A stretch of 64,000 nt of DNA from Ornithinimicrobium sp. CNJ-824. GTDB lineage: Bacteria; Actinomycetota; Actinomycetes; Actinomycetales; Dermatophilaceae. The translations under genes and the position numbers were made by a program. Below are positions 22,807-35,702 of the stretch, in pieces. The stretch covers positions 20,569-84,568 of the forward strand of contig NZ_MKKA01000006.1 in the NCBI RefSeq assembly GCF_001942405.1. The letters are read 5' to 3'. The notes beneath the pieces were generated by a model, which did not search any database, had not been told where the DNA came from, and worked only from the letters and a program-made list of their open reading frames with translations. Numbering within the stretch: position 1 is the first letter of the stretch; each line of letters begins with the position of its first letter.

Positions 22807-24759
22807 ATGCGCGACTTCCCTCCCACGGTGACGGCCTGGACGGCCCCCGCCGGCACCGCCTCCTCCTCCGACGCCCCGACCACGACGATCGGGGTGCCGG
22901 ACACGCGCGGGCCGATGCGCCTGCTCTGGTGGGTGCTGCGGCAGCAGCCGGACCTGATCCTGGCGGCCTGCCTGTGCAGCCTGCTGTGGATGCTCCCCGC
23001 GGCCCTGACGCCCTGGGTGCTGGGCCGGGCCCTCGACGAGGGCGTCCTCGCCGGCGACCAGGAGCGGCTCGTGCTCTGGCTGCTCGTGCTGCTCGTCGTC
23101 ACCCTCGTCGGCGGCGCGAGCGGGGCCTTCTACCACACGGTCGTCGTGCGCTCCTGGCTCGTGGCCTCCTACGGCCAGACCTTCCTGGTGACCCACCAGG
23201 GTGCGCGTCTGGGGCACGTGCTGCCCCGGCGGGCGGCCACGGGCGAGGTCCTCAGCGTCAACGGCAGCGACGGCGAGCAGCTGGGCCACTTCGTCGAGAT
23301 CGTCTCCCGGCTCGTCGGCAACGTCGCGGCCTACGCGCTGGTCGCCGTCATCGTCCTCCAGGTGTCCGTGCCGCTGGGGCTGGTCGTCCTCCTGGTCGCC
23401 CCCCTCCTGGTGGTCGTCTCCTCCGTGCTGCTGCGTCCGCTGTCCGCGGCCCAGACACGGGAGCGGTCCCGCGACTCCGAGCTGACCTCGATGGCCACCG
23501 ACATCGTCGCCGGGCTGCGCATCCTGCGCGGCATCGGCGGCGAGCGCACCTTCGGCGACAACTACGCCCGGCAGAGCCAGCGGGTCCGGCACGCCGGGGT
23601 GCGGGCCGGGGCCTGGGGCGCTTTCGTCGAGGCCGTCGGCGTGCTGCTCTCCGGCCTCTTCGTCGTCGCGCTCATGGTGCTGGGGGTCGACCGGGTGCGG
23701 GCGGGCGACCTGCAGGTCGGCGAGCTGGTGACCTTCCTGGGCTACGCCCTCTTCCTGGTCCAGCCCATCCGGGTGGTCTTCGAGGCCGCCCAGCAGCTGA
23801 CCCGGTCGGTCGTGGCGGCCCGCCGCACCGTAGGCGTCCTGGGGACCCCGGACCCCTGGCCGCGCCGGGAGCGGGCTCCCCAGGAGCAGCTCGACCGGCT
23901 CGGCCGGGGCGAGCTGGTCGACACCGCCTCCGGGCTGCGGGTGCGGCCCGGCCGGCTGACGATGGTGGTCGCCGCCGTGCCCGACGACGCCGCCGCCCTG
24001 GCCGACCGGCTCGGCCGCTACCTGCCCGCCACCGACGGGGTCCCCGAGGAGGACGACGAGGAGACCGGCGGGGGCCGGCGGGCCCGCACGCTGGCCCGGC
24101 GGGAGAGGGAGGTCGCCCGGGCCGACCTGGAGCGCTCCGACGAGGAGCTGGCGCAGGGTCCCTGGGGGGTGACCCTGGGCGGGGTCGACCTGGCCGAGCT
24201 GCCGCTGGAGCAGGTGCGTCGCCTCGTGCTCGTCAGCGACACCGGCGCGCAGGTGTTCTCCGGGACCCTGCAGGAGGCGGTCGACCCGCACGCCCGGCTG
24301 GACCACGCGGCCGCCGAGGCCGCACTGCGGGCGGCGGCCGCCGAGGACGTCTACGACGTGCTGCCGGGAGGGTGGCAGGGCCGGCTCGACGAGCGCGGCC
24401 GCGGCCTGTCCGGCGGGCAGCGGCAGCGGCTGGTCCTGGCCCGGGCCCTGGCCGCCGACGCCCCGGTGCTCGTGCTCGTGGAGCCGACCTCCGCGGTGGA
24501 CGCCCACACGGAGGCCCTCGTCGCCGGACGCCTGCCGGACCACCGACGCGGCCGGACCACCGTGGTCGTCACCGCCTCGCCGCTGCTGCTGCACCACGCC
24601 GACGAGGTGGCCCTCCTCGACCACGGCCGGGTGGTGGCCACCGGCACCCACGAGGAGCTCGTCGCCGGGCACGAGGGCTACCGGCGCACCGTGCTGCGTG
24701 GCGACCCCGCAGACGTCCCGGCCACCGTTCCCGCGGCGACCCCGCAGGAGGCGCCGTGA
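22807..24759 (+). CDS. ABC exporter half-transporter, degenerate nucleotide-binding site (lacks Walker A)
   Basis: 650-residue type-1 ABC exporter subunit: six membrane helices at about residues 45-330, then an ATPase domain. The signature LSGGQRQRLVLARAL is perfect. The Walker A position reads RLTMVVAAVPDDAAALADRLG with no GxxGxGKS, and Walker B is VLVLVEPTSAVD, where the aspartate before the catalytic-type Glu is Val. So this subunit cannot bind ATP normally at its own P-loop but can complete its partner's site. It overlaps the next gene by GTGA. Substrate unknown; such pairs export drugs, peptides or lipids. Confidence 0.9.
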   Translation: MRDFPPTVTAWTAPAGTASSSDAPTTTIGVPDTRGPMRLLWWVLRQQPDLILAACLCSLLWMLPAALTPWVLGRALDEGVLAGDQERLVLWLLVLLVVTLVGGASGAFYHTVVVRSWLVASYGQTFLVTHQGARLGHVLPRRAATGEVLSVNGSDGEQLGHFVEIVSRLVGNVAAYALVAVIVLQVSVPLGLVVLLVAPLLVVVSSVLLRPLSAAQTRERSRDSELTSMATDIVAGLRILRGIGGERTFGDNYARQSQRVRHAGVRAGAWGAFVEAVGVLLSGLFVVALMVLGVDRVRAGDLQVGELVTFLGYALFLVQPIRVVFEAAQQLTRSVVAARRTVGVLGTPDPWPRRERAPQEQLDRLGRGELVDTASGLRVRPGRLTMVVAAVPDDAAALADRLGRYLPATDGVPEEDDEETGGGRRARTLARREREVARADLERSDEELAQGPWGVTLGGVDLAELPLEQVRRLVLVSDTGAQVFSGTLQEAVDPHARLDHAAAEAALRAAAAEDVYDVLPGGWQGRLDERGRGLSGGQRQRLVLARALAADAPVLVLVEPTSAVDAHTEALVAGRLPDHRRGRTTVVVTASPLLLHHADEVALLDHGRVVATGTHEELVAGHEGYRRTVLRGDPADVPATVPAATPQEAP

Positions 24760-26697
24760 GCACCACCCCCGCCCCGTCGTCGGACCGGGCAGCCACCTGG
24801 GCGGACCGGCGCGAGGACGGTCCGGCGGTGCCGCAGGCCCTGCAGCCGCCGCCCCCGGGATCGGCCAGCCTGCGGGAGCGCCACCGGGCGCTGTGGCAGC
24901 GGCACGACCTGCGACGCCGGCGGGCCGAGGAGCACCTGGTCACGGCCCTGTCGCCGGAGCGGGGCCTGCCGGTGGCGCCGACGCGACCGTGCTGCGCTAC
25001 CTGGCCGGCCTGCTGCGCGCGCGGGCGCCCCTCTTCCTGCTCGTCGTGCTCGCCAACGGCCTGGCCGCGGCCGCGGCCCTCGCCGTGCCGCTGCTGCTCG
25101 GGCGGCTCGTCGACGCGGTCGTGGACGCCGGGGGCGCCCCGTCCTCCTCGACCGTCGGCACCTTCGCCGCGGTCGTCACCGGGGTCCTCGTGGCGCAGGC
25201 CGTGCTGACCCACCTGGCCAAGTGGCTGGCCTCGGTGCTGGGCCAGGACGTGCTGGCCCAGGCCCGTGAGCACGTCGTGCGCGCCGTCCTGCGGCTGCCG
25301 CTGGGCACGGTCGAGTCGACCGGCACCGGCGACCTCGTCACCCGGGTCACCCGGGACGTCGCGTCCATGAGCCGGGCGGTGCGCTGGGCCCTGCCCGAGT
25401 TCGTCATCGGCGTGGTCACCCTGGGGCTGACCGTCGTGGCGATGGTGGTCAACTCCTGGCTGCTGGCCCTGCCCACCCTGGTCACCGCCACCCTGTCCCT
25501 GGAGCAGGTGCGCCGCTACCTGCGCCGGCGCCCGCGGCATACCTGCTCGAGGGCGCCACCTACAGCCGGATCGGCAGCACCCTGACCGAGACCGTCGAGG
25601 GGGCCCGGACCGTCGAGGCCCTCGGGCTGCAGGAGGAACGTCGCCGGGCGGCACGGGACGACGTGGAGGTCAGCGCCGAGGCCGAGCGCTACGGGCTGGT
25701 CCTGCGCAACGTGCTCTTCGTCGTCATGGACCTGGCCTTCTCCCTGCCCCGGGTCGTCACCCTGGGGATCGGGGCCCTGCTCTACACCCGGGGGGTGGTC
25801 ACCCTCGGGCAGATCACCGCGGCGATGCTCTACATCGAGACCTTCTACGGGCCCTTCGACCGGCTCGTCGGGGTCGTCGACGAGCTGCAGGTGGGGATCG
25901 CCTCCACGACGCGGCTGCTGGGGATCGCCGAGGTCCCGCCCGACCGCACCCCGGGGACGGAGCGCCCCGACGGGGAGGAGCTCACCGGCCGCGACCTGCG
26001 CTACGCCTACCGCGAGGGCGAGGACGTGCTGCACGGCGTCGACCTGGCGCTGCGGCCCGGCGAGCGGCTGGCGGTCGTCGGCCCCTCCGGGTCGGGCAAG
26101 TCCACCCTGGGCCGGCTGCTCGCGGGCATCCACGCCCCGCGGACCGGCTCGGTCACCGTCGGCGGGGTGGACCTGGTCGCCCTGCCCCTGGAGGAGCTGC
26201 GCCGCCGGGTGGCCCTGGTCACCCAGGAGCACCACGTCTTCCGCGGCACGGTGCGCGACAACGTCGCCCTCGCGCGGGAGGACGCCGACGACGAGGAGGT
26301 ATGGCGTGCGCTGGCCACCGTGGACGCCGCCGCCTGGGTCCGGGCCCTGCCGGCCGGGCTGGGGACCGTGCTCGGGTCCGGGCACCACGTGCTGACCCCC
26401 GGCCAGGCGCAGCAGGTCGCCCTGGCCCGGCTTCTCCTGGCCGACCCCCACACGCTCATCCTCGACGAGGCGACCAGCCTCATCGACCCGCGCACCGCCC
26501 GCCACCTCGAGGGCTCGATGCACGCGCTGCTCACCGGCCGCACGGTCGTGGCGATCGCCCACCGGCTCCACACCGCGCACGACGCCGACCGGATCGCGGT
26601 CGTCCAGGACGGGCGCATCGTCGAGCTGGGCAGCCACGACGAGCTCGTCGCCGCCGAGGGGGAGTACGCCGCCCTCTGGCGCGCCTGGACCAGCTGA
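24756..26697 (+). CDS. ABC exporter half-transporter, catalytic partner with degenerate signature, two frameshifts
   Basis: Partner of the preceding gene, about 647 residues when repaired. Charged N-terminus of about 70 residues, six membrane helices, then an ATPase with canonical Walker A GPSGSGKST, Q-loop LVTQEHHVF and Walker B LILDEATS. The signature is LTPGQAQQVALARLLL instead of LSGGQ. Frames change at about 24971-24975 and 25525-25529. Adding one G each gives LPVGADATVLRYLAGLL and YLRRAPAAYLLEGATYSRIG. Start GTG 24756 lies in the upstream stop, so expression is coupled. The degenerate features complement those of the partner exactly. Confidence 0.88.
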
Positions 26698-26756
26698 ACC
26701 GGCCCCGGCGCGGCGGCCCCGTGGGAGGAGGCGGCGGGTGACGAGGACGGCCGGGG

Positions 26757-28601
26757 TCAGTCGCCCGAGGACAGCTTGCCCAGGGTGCGCGGCCGGAGCC
26801 GGTCGTCGGCCTTCTGCCGTAGCCGGCGCGGGCTCAGCCCGTGCTGCTCGTTGTAGCCCTCCACGACCGCCGCGCGCAGCGCCAGGGCCGTGGCGCGCGG
26901 GTGGTCGCCGTCCTCGAGGACGGTGTCGACCAGGCCCTGGGCGCGCAGGTCGTCGGCCGAGGCCTTCATCGTCTCCAGCGTCATCGCCACCTGCTCGACC
27001 GAGGGGTTGGCCACGTTGTAGAGGATCGTGGCGGTCGAGCGCGGCTCGGAGACGAAGCCGAGCGCGCTGTCGAACATCACCGTGTGCCGGCCGAACGGGG
27101 TCGTGGCCAGCCCGCCGCCGCTGCCCATCGCCCCGGTGATGACCGCGACGGTCGGGTAGGGGTGCGAGGCGGCCCGCTTGATGCACTGGGCGATGGCCCG
27201 TGACTGGCCGCGCCGTTCGGCCGCCATCGTCGGCAGCGCACCCAGCGTGTCGGTGAGGAAGACGACCGGCAGCTCCCACCGCTCGGCCGCGTCCATCATC
27301 CGCACGGCGTACTCGTAGTCCTCCGGGCCCGGGTTGGGCGGGCGCTTGCCCACGTAGTCCCCGCTGATCCGGTAGGACGGCTGGTCGCCGACCACCATGA
27401 AGGAGTGGTCCCCGATCGTGGCCAGCGCGGCCACGACGTGCGGGTAGATCGTGTCCTCGTCGAAGCGCACGTGGTTGTAGAACGGCACCGCCGAGTCGAA
27501 GACCGTGCGCAGCAGGAACTCGGTGTCCAGCCGGCCGGCCCCGGCGGCGATCTCGTTGTAGCGGGCGAGCAGGGTCTCCCCGGCCGTCGCGCGGCCCCGG
27601 TCGCGGCGGTCCCGGGGCAGGTGGACCCGACGCTCGACGACCTGACGGTCCCACAGCGCGGCCGAGAAGCCCTCCGGCCCCACGGCGATCTCCCGGCCGG
27701 TGCCCTCGGTGCCCCGGTCGTCGGCCCGGCGCCGGTCGCGGATGCGGGAGGTGGAGCGGCCCGCCGCGAACAGCCGGGTGAGCAGCTCGACCAGCTCGTC
27801 GACGTCCTTGACGAGGACGTCGACGTTGCGGTCCAGGTAGTTGGCCTCGGCGCTCTGCAGGCCCCGGGGGACCTCCTTGCCCTCGAAGGTCTCGATGACC
27901 CGCCGCCCGGCGAACCCGTAGTCGGTGCCCTCCAGGGCGACGATGAGGTCCGCGGCGGGGACGGCGCTGGCCGACATGCCGCCCCACACCTGGCCCGCCA
28001 GCACGCTGACGTAGGGCCGGTTGGTCGTGTGCTGGAACTTGTTGGCCGCCGCGGCCATCCGCTGCATCTGGATCAGGCCCAGCACGTTCTCGTGCTGGCG
28101 CACCCCGGAGGAGGCCCCCATGCTCACCAGCGGCAGCTTCTCGCGCTCGGCCAGCTCGGCGGCCTGCACGAACTTCTCGCCCGCGACCTCGCCGAGGGAC
28201 CCGGCGAAGAAGGCCCAGTCGACGACGTAGACGACGGCCCGCTGGCCCCCGAAGTGCCCGATGCCGAACTTCGCCGACTCGGTGGATCCGCTGCGTGCCT
28301 CGGCGCTGGTGAGCTTGTCCGTGTAGCGCTCGATCGTGTCCCCGACCCGGCGCTGGAGCCCGATGAGGTCGTCGACGACCCGCAGGTGCCCGTAGCGCTC
28401 CTGCAGCCCCACGGCCTCGATGAAGGCGCGGACGGCCTCCGTCGGGTTCAGGCCCGGGCGCCGCTCGAAGAGCGAGGCCAGGGTGCGGGCGGGGCGGGGC
28501 CGCAGGTCGAGCAGGTCGGGCGTGACGCCACCGTCGCCGGTGACGTAGTCGTCGTGGAGGTCGTGGTCCTCGCCGTGGTCGGGGCGGCCCGGATCGCGCA
28601 T
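26757..28601 (-). CDS. Single-chain carboxyltransferase (beta and alpha halves fused) of acetyl/acyl-CoA carboxylase type
   Basis: 614-residue protein with two crotonase-fold halves. Residues about 60-290 resemble the beta half (FGGQRAVVYVVDWAFFAGSLGEVAGEK, SSGVRQHEN, LAGQVWGGMSASAV). Residues about 340-600 resemble the alpha half (YEYAVRMMDAAERWELPVVFLTDTLGA, ITGAMGSGGGLA). The usual AccD zinc finger is absent. Unlike the gene at the window start it is one open frame. It probably carboxylates an acyl-CoA with a separate biotin-carboxylase subunit not in the window. ATG 28601 has TAGCCT (28609-28614) 7 bases upstream. It converges on the ABC exporter operon. Confidence 0.85.
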   Translation of the reverse strand: MRDPGRPDHGEDHDLHDDYVTGDGGVTPDLLDLRPRPARTLASLFERRPGLNPTEAVRAFIEAVGLQERYGHLRVVDDLIGLQRRVGDTIERYTDKLTSAEARSGSTESAKFGIGHFGGQRAVVYVVDWAFFAGSLGEVAGEKFVQAAELAEREKLPLVSMGASSGVRQHENVLGLIQMQRMAAAANKFQHTTNRPYVSVLAGQVWGGMSASAVPAADLIVALEGTDYGFAGRRVIETFEGKEVPRGLQSAEANYLDRNVDVLVKDVDELVELLTRLFAAGRSTSRIRDRRRADDRGTEGTGREIAVGPEGFSAALWDRQVVERRVHLPRDRRDRGRATAGETLLARYNEIAAGAGRLDTEFLLRTVFDSAVPFYNHVRFDEDTIYPHVVAALATIGDHSFMVVGDQPSYRISGDYVGKRPPNPGPEDYEYAVRMMDAAERWELPVVFLTDTLGALPTMAAERRGQSRAIAQCIKRAASHPYPTVAVITGAMGSGGGLATTPFGRHTVMFDSALGFVSEPRSTATILYNVANPSVEQVAMTLETMKASADDLRAQGLVDTVLEDGDHPRATALALRAAVVEGYNEQHGLSPRRLRQKADDRLRPRTLGKLSSGD

Positions 28602-28608
28602 TCCACGC

Positions 28609-28614
28609 AGGCTA
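28609..28614 (-). promoter_or_regulatory. -10 hexamer TAGCCT for fused carboxyltransferase gene
   Basis: Coding-strand TAGCCT, 7 bases, ATG 28601; leaderless geometry. Confidence 0.45.
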
Positions 28615-28673
28615 GCAGCGGGCGACGGACCCTACTGACAGGTAACGGGCCGGCCCCGGCGATAATGCCCGGC

Positions 28674-29599
28674 ATGGCGGCCGTCCTCCAGGGCTTCTGG
28701 CTGATCGCGGCGGTCGTCGCGGTCGGCTGGCTGCTCGCGCACACGCGCCTCTTCGGCCGCACCGAGCAGCAGGTGCTCGCCCGGCTCACCTTCTGGGTCG
28801 CTCGCCCGCCCTGCTCTTCCTCGTCGTCGCCGACGCCGACGTGGGCGTCATCTTCTCCGGCTTCCTCGTCGCGACGGTGGCCGGCGTGGTGGTGACGGCG
28901 GCGGCATACCTCCTCCTGGCCCGGGTGGTGCTGCGCCGCAGCCTGACCCACGCCCTCATGGGCGGGATGAGCGTGAGCTACGTCAACTCCAACAACCTGG
29001 GGCTGCCGATCGCGATCTACGTGCTGGGCGACCCGTCCTGGTCGGCGCCGATCATCCTCATGCAGCTGCTCGTCCTGCAGCCGGCCTGGCTGGCGGCGCT
29101 GGACGCCAGCCAGTCCGGCCGGGTGTCGGTGGGGCGGCTGCTGCGCTCCCCGGTCACCAACCCGCTGACGATCGGCAGCCTGCTCGGCCTCGCGGTGGCG
29201 CTGTCGGGGGTGAGCCTGCCGCCCGTCGTCCGCGGGCCGGCCGAGCTGGTCGGCGGCCTGGCGATCCCGGGGATGCTGCTGGCGTTCGGCATCTCGCTGC
29301 GCCTGTCCCCAGTGCCGCGCGGGCGGGACAACCTCGCCGAGCTGGGGGCCGTCGTCCTGCTCAAGCTCGGGCTCATGCCCGCCGTCGCCGGCCTGGTCGC
29401 CGGCCCCCTCATGGGCCTGCCCGGCCCCGAGGTGCTGGCCGTGGTGGTCATGTCCACGCTGCCCACGGCGCAGAACGTCTTCGTGCTGGCGGTGGCCTAC
29501 GGGCGGGGCGAGGACATCGCGCGGGACAGCGTCTTCGCTACCACCGTGCTGGCGGCGCCGGCGATGGTGCTGGTCGTGGCGCTGCTCGGCGGTGGGTAG
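28674..29599 (+). CDS. AEC (auxin efflux carrier) family transporter, one frameshift
   Basis: About 308 residues when repaired, with about ten membrane helices. Family features: SYVNSNNLGLPIAIYVLGD with the Asn-rich unwound helix, and TLPTAQNVFVLAVAYG near the C-terminus. The frame changes at about 28800; one added C gives TFWVASPALLFLVVADADV. AEC proteins carry organic acids or related anions, and the substrate here is unknown. GATAAT (28661-28666) lies 7 bases before ATG. Divergent from the carboxyltransferase gene (72 bases between starts). Confidence 0.88.
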
Positions 29600-29602
29600 G
29601 CT
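29597..29602 (+). promoter_or_regulatory. -10 hexamer TAGGCT for DUF3046 gene
   Basis: TAGGCT, 6 bases, GTG 29609. The first bases include the TAG stop of the AEC gene (29597-29599). Confidence 0.5.
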
Positions 29603-29608
29603 GACGGG

Positions 29609-29833
29609 GTGCGGTTGAGCGAGTTCTGGGCCCTGATGGAGCAGGAGTTCGGGCAGGGGTATGCCGCGCTCGTCGCCCAGGACCAGGCCCTGGGATCGCT
29701 GGGCAGCCGGACGGTCGAGCAGGCGCTCGCCGACGGCGAACCCGTCCGGCAGGTGTGGCGGGCCGTGGTCAACGACCTCGACGTGCCGCCCGAGCACCAC
29801 CACCTGCCCGACCGCCGGCGGAGCCGTTCCTAG
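29609..29833 (+). CDS. DUF3046 protein
   Basis: 74-residue small protein with the DUF3046 pattern LSEFWALMEQEFG...YA..LAQDQ.L..LG.RTVEQAL..G.....VWRAVC-like, here VWRAVVNDLDVPP. It is found across actinobacteria near recA/recX; function unknown. GTG 29609 is set by the -10 element 6 bases upstream. Its TAG stop shares the palindrome CTAG with the stop of the convergent gene. Confidence 0.85.
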   Translation: MRLSEFWALMEQEFGQGYAALVAQDQALGSLGSRTVEQALADGEPVRQVWRAVVNDLDVPPEHHHLPDRRRSRS

Positions 29834-30312
29834 GTCGGGGCTTCGTCCTGCCGCGGTGCGTCCGCGGCGGCGTCCCCCATGGGCGGGTCGCCGGCCAGCC
29901 CCCCGGAGACCGCCAGCCTGATCCGCCCGATCATCTCCTGCTCCTCGGGCGCGACGCCGTCGGAGGCCTGCGCGACCCGGTCGGCCGCGGCCAGGACCAC
30001 GTCCCGGTAGCCCTCCGCCTGGGCGGGCGCCTTGGCCCTCAGCACGTCGACGGCCCGGGACAGCTCGTCGAGGACGGTCCGCTCGACCTCCTCGGGCGAC
30101 CCCGTGACCGGCGTGGGGAAGCCGCCCTCGCGGAGCAGCTCCTGCACGCCGGGCGGGGCCTCCTGGAAGGCCCTGGACCCGGCCATCGACTCCTTGAACA
30201 TCGCCAGGAAACCGGGGTCGGAGCGGGAGACCAGGGCGATGGCACCGAAGGCGGAGCGCTTGACCAGCGCCTGCTCGTCCTCGGTCAGGGCGGTGCTGGG
30301 GGTATCGGTCAT
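29830..30312 (-). CDS. Hypothetical alpha-helical protein, 160 residues
   Basis: Not assigned to a known family with confidence. Acidic, predicted mostly helical: LTEDEQALVKRSAFGAIALVSRSDPGFLAMFKESMAGSRAF, then EEVERTVLDELSRAVDVL, then an Asp/Ala/Pro-rich tail. No signal peptide or membrane helix. It begins 31 bases after the asd stop on the same strand, so it is likely the last gene of the lysC-asd operon. GTGGGAGC upstream of ATG 30312 is an acceptable ribosome-binding site. Confidence 0.65.
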   Translation of the reverse strand: MTDTPSTALTEDEQALVKRSAFGAIALVSRSDPGFLAMFKESMAGSRAFQEAPPGVQELLREGGFPTPVTGSPEEVERTVLDELSRAVDVLRAKAPAQAEGYRDVVLAAADRVAQASDGVAPEEQEMIGRIRLAVSGGLAGDPPMGDAAADAPRQDEAPT

Positions 30313-30343
30313 GCTCCCACTGTGGCCGCCCGCAGCACCGTTG

Positions 30344-33647
<3,304 letters not shown>

Positions 33648-33654
33648 ACGACAC

Positions 33655-33660
33655 AGTGTA
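33655..33660 (-). promoter_or_regulatory. -10 hexamer TACACT for YwiC-like gene
   Basis: Coding-strand TACACT, 7 bases, ATG 33647; leaderless geometry. Confidence 0.5.
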
Positions 33661-33786
33661 GTGAGGCGACGTGGCCCGGACACGCGCAGGAGGTTCGCCC
33701 GGTTCGTACAGACTTTCGACTACGCTCGTCCCCATGGTCCTCCCGACGGAGGCGGTCGCCACAGGGTATGGCGTGGGCGTGCGGGT

Positions 33787-33809
33787 CTGTCGGTGGCGGC
33801 ACCTAGCGT
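33787..33809 (+). promoter_or_regulatory. PafBC/ClpR-type (LexA-independent) recA promoter
   Basis: CTGTCGGTG, 8 bases, then TAGCGT. This fits the mycobacterial DNA-damage promoter consensus TTGTCRGTG-N8-TANNNT recognised through PafBC, with one mismatch. It lies about 100 bases before the recA start. I see no clear LexA box in the 258-base gap. A second possible -10 (TACGCT, 33721-33726) lies further upstream. Confidence 0.6.
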
Positions 33810-33905
33810 CTGACAGGACACGGGACGAGACCCCCGCGAGGGGGCGGCGGCCGGAGGTCGGTCGAAGGCAGGCGCGCCCACCACGAGCAACGAAGGAGCA
33901 CGGAC

Positions 33906-35006
33906 ATGGCCCAGGCCACGACGAGGACGGCATCGCCGGCAGCCGCCGGCAACGACAGGATGCGGGCTCTCGACGCCGTCATGGCGCAGATCGAGAAGCA
34001 GCACGGCAAGGGCTCGGTCATGCGCCTGGGTGACGAGGACCGCCCGCCCATCCGGGTCATCCCCACGGGGTCGATCGCGCTCGACGTCGCGCTCGGCGTG
34101 GGTGGTCTGCCGCGCGGTCGCGTGGTGGAGATCTACGGCCCGGAGTCCAGCGGCAAGACCACCGTCGCGCTGCACGCGGTGGCCAACGCCCAGAAGGCCG
34201 GCGGGATCGCGGCCTTCATCGACGCGGAGCACGCGCTCGACCCGGAGTACGCCAAGAACCTCGGCGTGGACACCGACGCCCTCCTCGTGAGCCAGCCGGA
34301 CACCGGCGAGCAGGCCCTGGAGATCGCCGACATGCTGATCCGCTCGGGCGCCATCGACATCATCGTCATCGACTCGGTGGCCGCGCTCGTGCCGCGGGCC
34401 GAGATCGAGGGCGAGATGGGGGACAGCCACGTGGGCCTGCAGGCCCGGCTGATGTCGCAGGCGCTGCGCAAGATCACCGGGGCGATCAGCACGACCGGCA
34501 CCACCGCGATCTTCATCAACCAGCTGCGCGAGAAGATCGGCGTGATGTTCGGCTCGCCCGAGACCACGACCGGTGGCAAGGCGCTGAAGTTCTACGCCTC
34601 GGTCCGCATCGACGTGCGCCGCATCGAGACCCTCAAGGACGGCACGGACGCGGTCGGCAACCGCACCCGGGCCAAGATCGTCAAGAACAAGGTGTCCCCG
34701 CCGTTCAAGCAGGCCGAGTTCGACATCCTCTACGGGCGGGGCATCTCCCGGGAGGGAGGCCTCATCGACGTGGGCGTCGAGCACGGCTTCGTGCGCAAGT
34801 CTGGCGCCTGGTACACCTACGAGGGCGACCAGATGGGCCAGGGCAAGGAGAACGCCCGGCAGTTCCTCAAGGACAACCCGGACCTGGCCGACGAGATCGA
34901 CCGCAAGATCAAGGCCAAGCTCGGCATCGGGGTGCCCAAGCAGACCGCCGAGGACCTGCCGGACGGGGTGGACCCGGTGACCGGTGAGGTCCCGGTCGAC
35001 TTCTGA
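33906..35006 (+). CDS. recA: Recombinase RecA
   Basis: Strand-exchange protein and SOS coprotease. 366 residues, no intein. Walker A GPESSGKT at about 77-84, IDAEHALDP, Walker [24 protein letters not shown]2 loop [37 protein letters not shown] ribosome-binding site upstream of ATG 33906. The recX start overlaps the stop by one base (TGATG). A damage-inducible promoter lies 97 bases upstream. Confidence 0.99.
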   Translation: MAQATTRTASPAAAGNDRMRALDAVMAQIEKQHGKGSVMRLGDEDRPPIRVIPTGSIALDVALGVGGLPRGRVVEIYGPESSGKTTVALHAVANAQKAGGIAAFIDAEHALDPEYAKNLGVDTDALLVSQPDTGEQALEIADMLIRSGAIDIIVIDSVAALVPRAEIEGEMGDSHVGLQARLMSQALRKITGAISTTGTTAIFINQLREKIGVMFGSPETTTGGKALKFYASVRIDVRRIETLKDGTDAVGNRTRAKIVKNKVSPPFKQAEFDILYGRGISREGGLIDVGVEHGFVRKSGAWYTYEGDQMGQGKENARQFLKDNPDLADEIDRKIKAKLGIGVPKQTAEDLPDGVDPVTGEVPVDF

Positions 35007-35674
35007 TGCCGGCCGACGCGGACCGGCTGTCCGCGGCCCGGAGGGCGTTGAGCGAGGCGGAGTCCCTGGCCGGCGCCTCCGGGCTGAGCCCGCGGCCCTC
35101 GTCCGCCGACGGCGCCGGCCCGGGCGAGGTGGCCGGGCCACGGTCCCCGGCGTCGTCCGCCGACGGCGGCCGGGGGGCGGGCGGGTCCGACCCGGACCCC
35201 CACGCCGTGGCCCGCCGCATCGTGCTGCGCCAGCTGGCGATGGGGCCACGCACCCGCCGCCAGCTGGAGGACAAGCTGCGCGACCGCGGGTGCGAGTCCG
35301 ACGTGGCCCGGCGGGTGCTCGACCGGATGACCGAGGTGGGGCTGGTCGACGACGAGTCCTACGCCGAGATGTACGTCCGGTCCAAGCAGGAGACGAAGGG
35401 CCTGGCGGCCGGTGCCCTGCGGCACGAGCTGCGGCAGAAGGGCGTGCCGGACGAGGTGGTCGACGCCGCCCTCGAGGAGGTCGACCCCGAGCGCGAGAAG
35501 GAGCAGGCCAGGGAGCTGGTGGCCCGGCGGCTGCGGACGATGCGTGGGCTGGACCGGGAGGTGCAGACCCGTCGGCTCGCGGGCTTCCTGGCGCGCAAGG
35601 GCTACGGGCCCGGGGTGGCCTACCAGGTGGTGCGGGAGGCGCTCGACGAGCTGCCGGAGAACCGCCGGGACTGA
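35006..35674 (+). CDS. recX: Regulatory protein RecX
   Basis: Binds RecA filaments and limits RecA activity. 222 residues. Residues 1-65 are a Ser/Ala/Gly/Pro-rich, probably disordered extension. From about 67 (ARRIVLRQLAMGPRTRRQLEDKLRDRG) the three tandem helical RecX repeats follow, ending FLARKGYGPGVAYQVVREALDE. ATG 35006 overlaps the recA stop, so translation is coupled. An internal start cannot be excluded, but the TGATG junction favours this one. Confidence 0.95.
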   Translation: MPADADRLSAARRALSEAESLAGASGLSPRPSSADGAGPGEVAGPRSPASSADGGRGAGGSDPDPHAVARRIVLRQLAMGPRTRRQLEDKLRDRGCESDVARRVLDRMTEVGLVDDESYAEMYVRSKQETKGLAAGALRHELRQKGVPDEVVDAALEEVDPEREKEQARELVARRLRTMRGLDREVQTRRLAGFLARKGYGPGVAYQVVREALDELPENRRD

Positions 35675-35702
35675 CGTCCCGGGCGACCGGGGGAGGGGAC
35701 TG

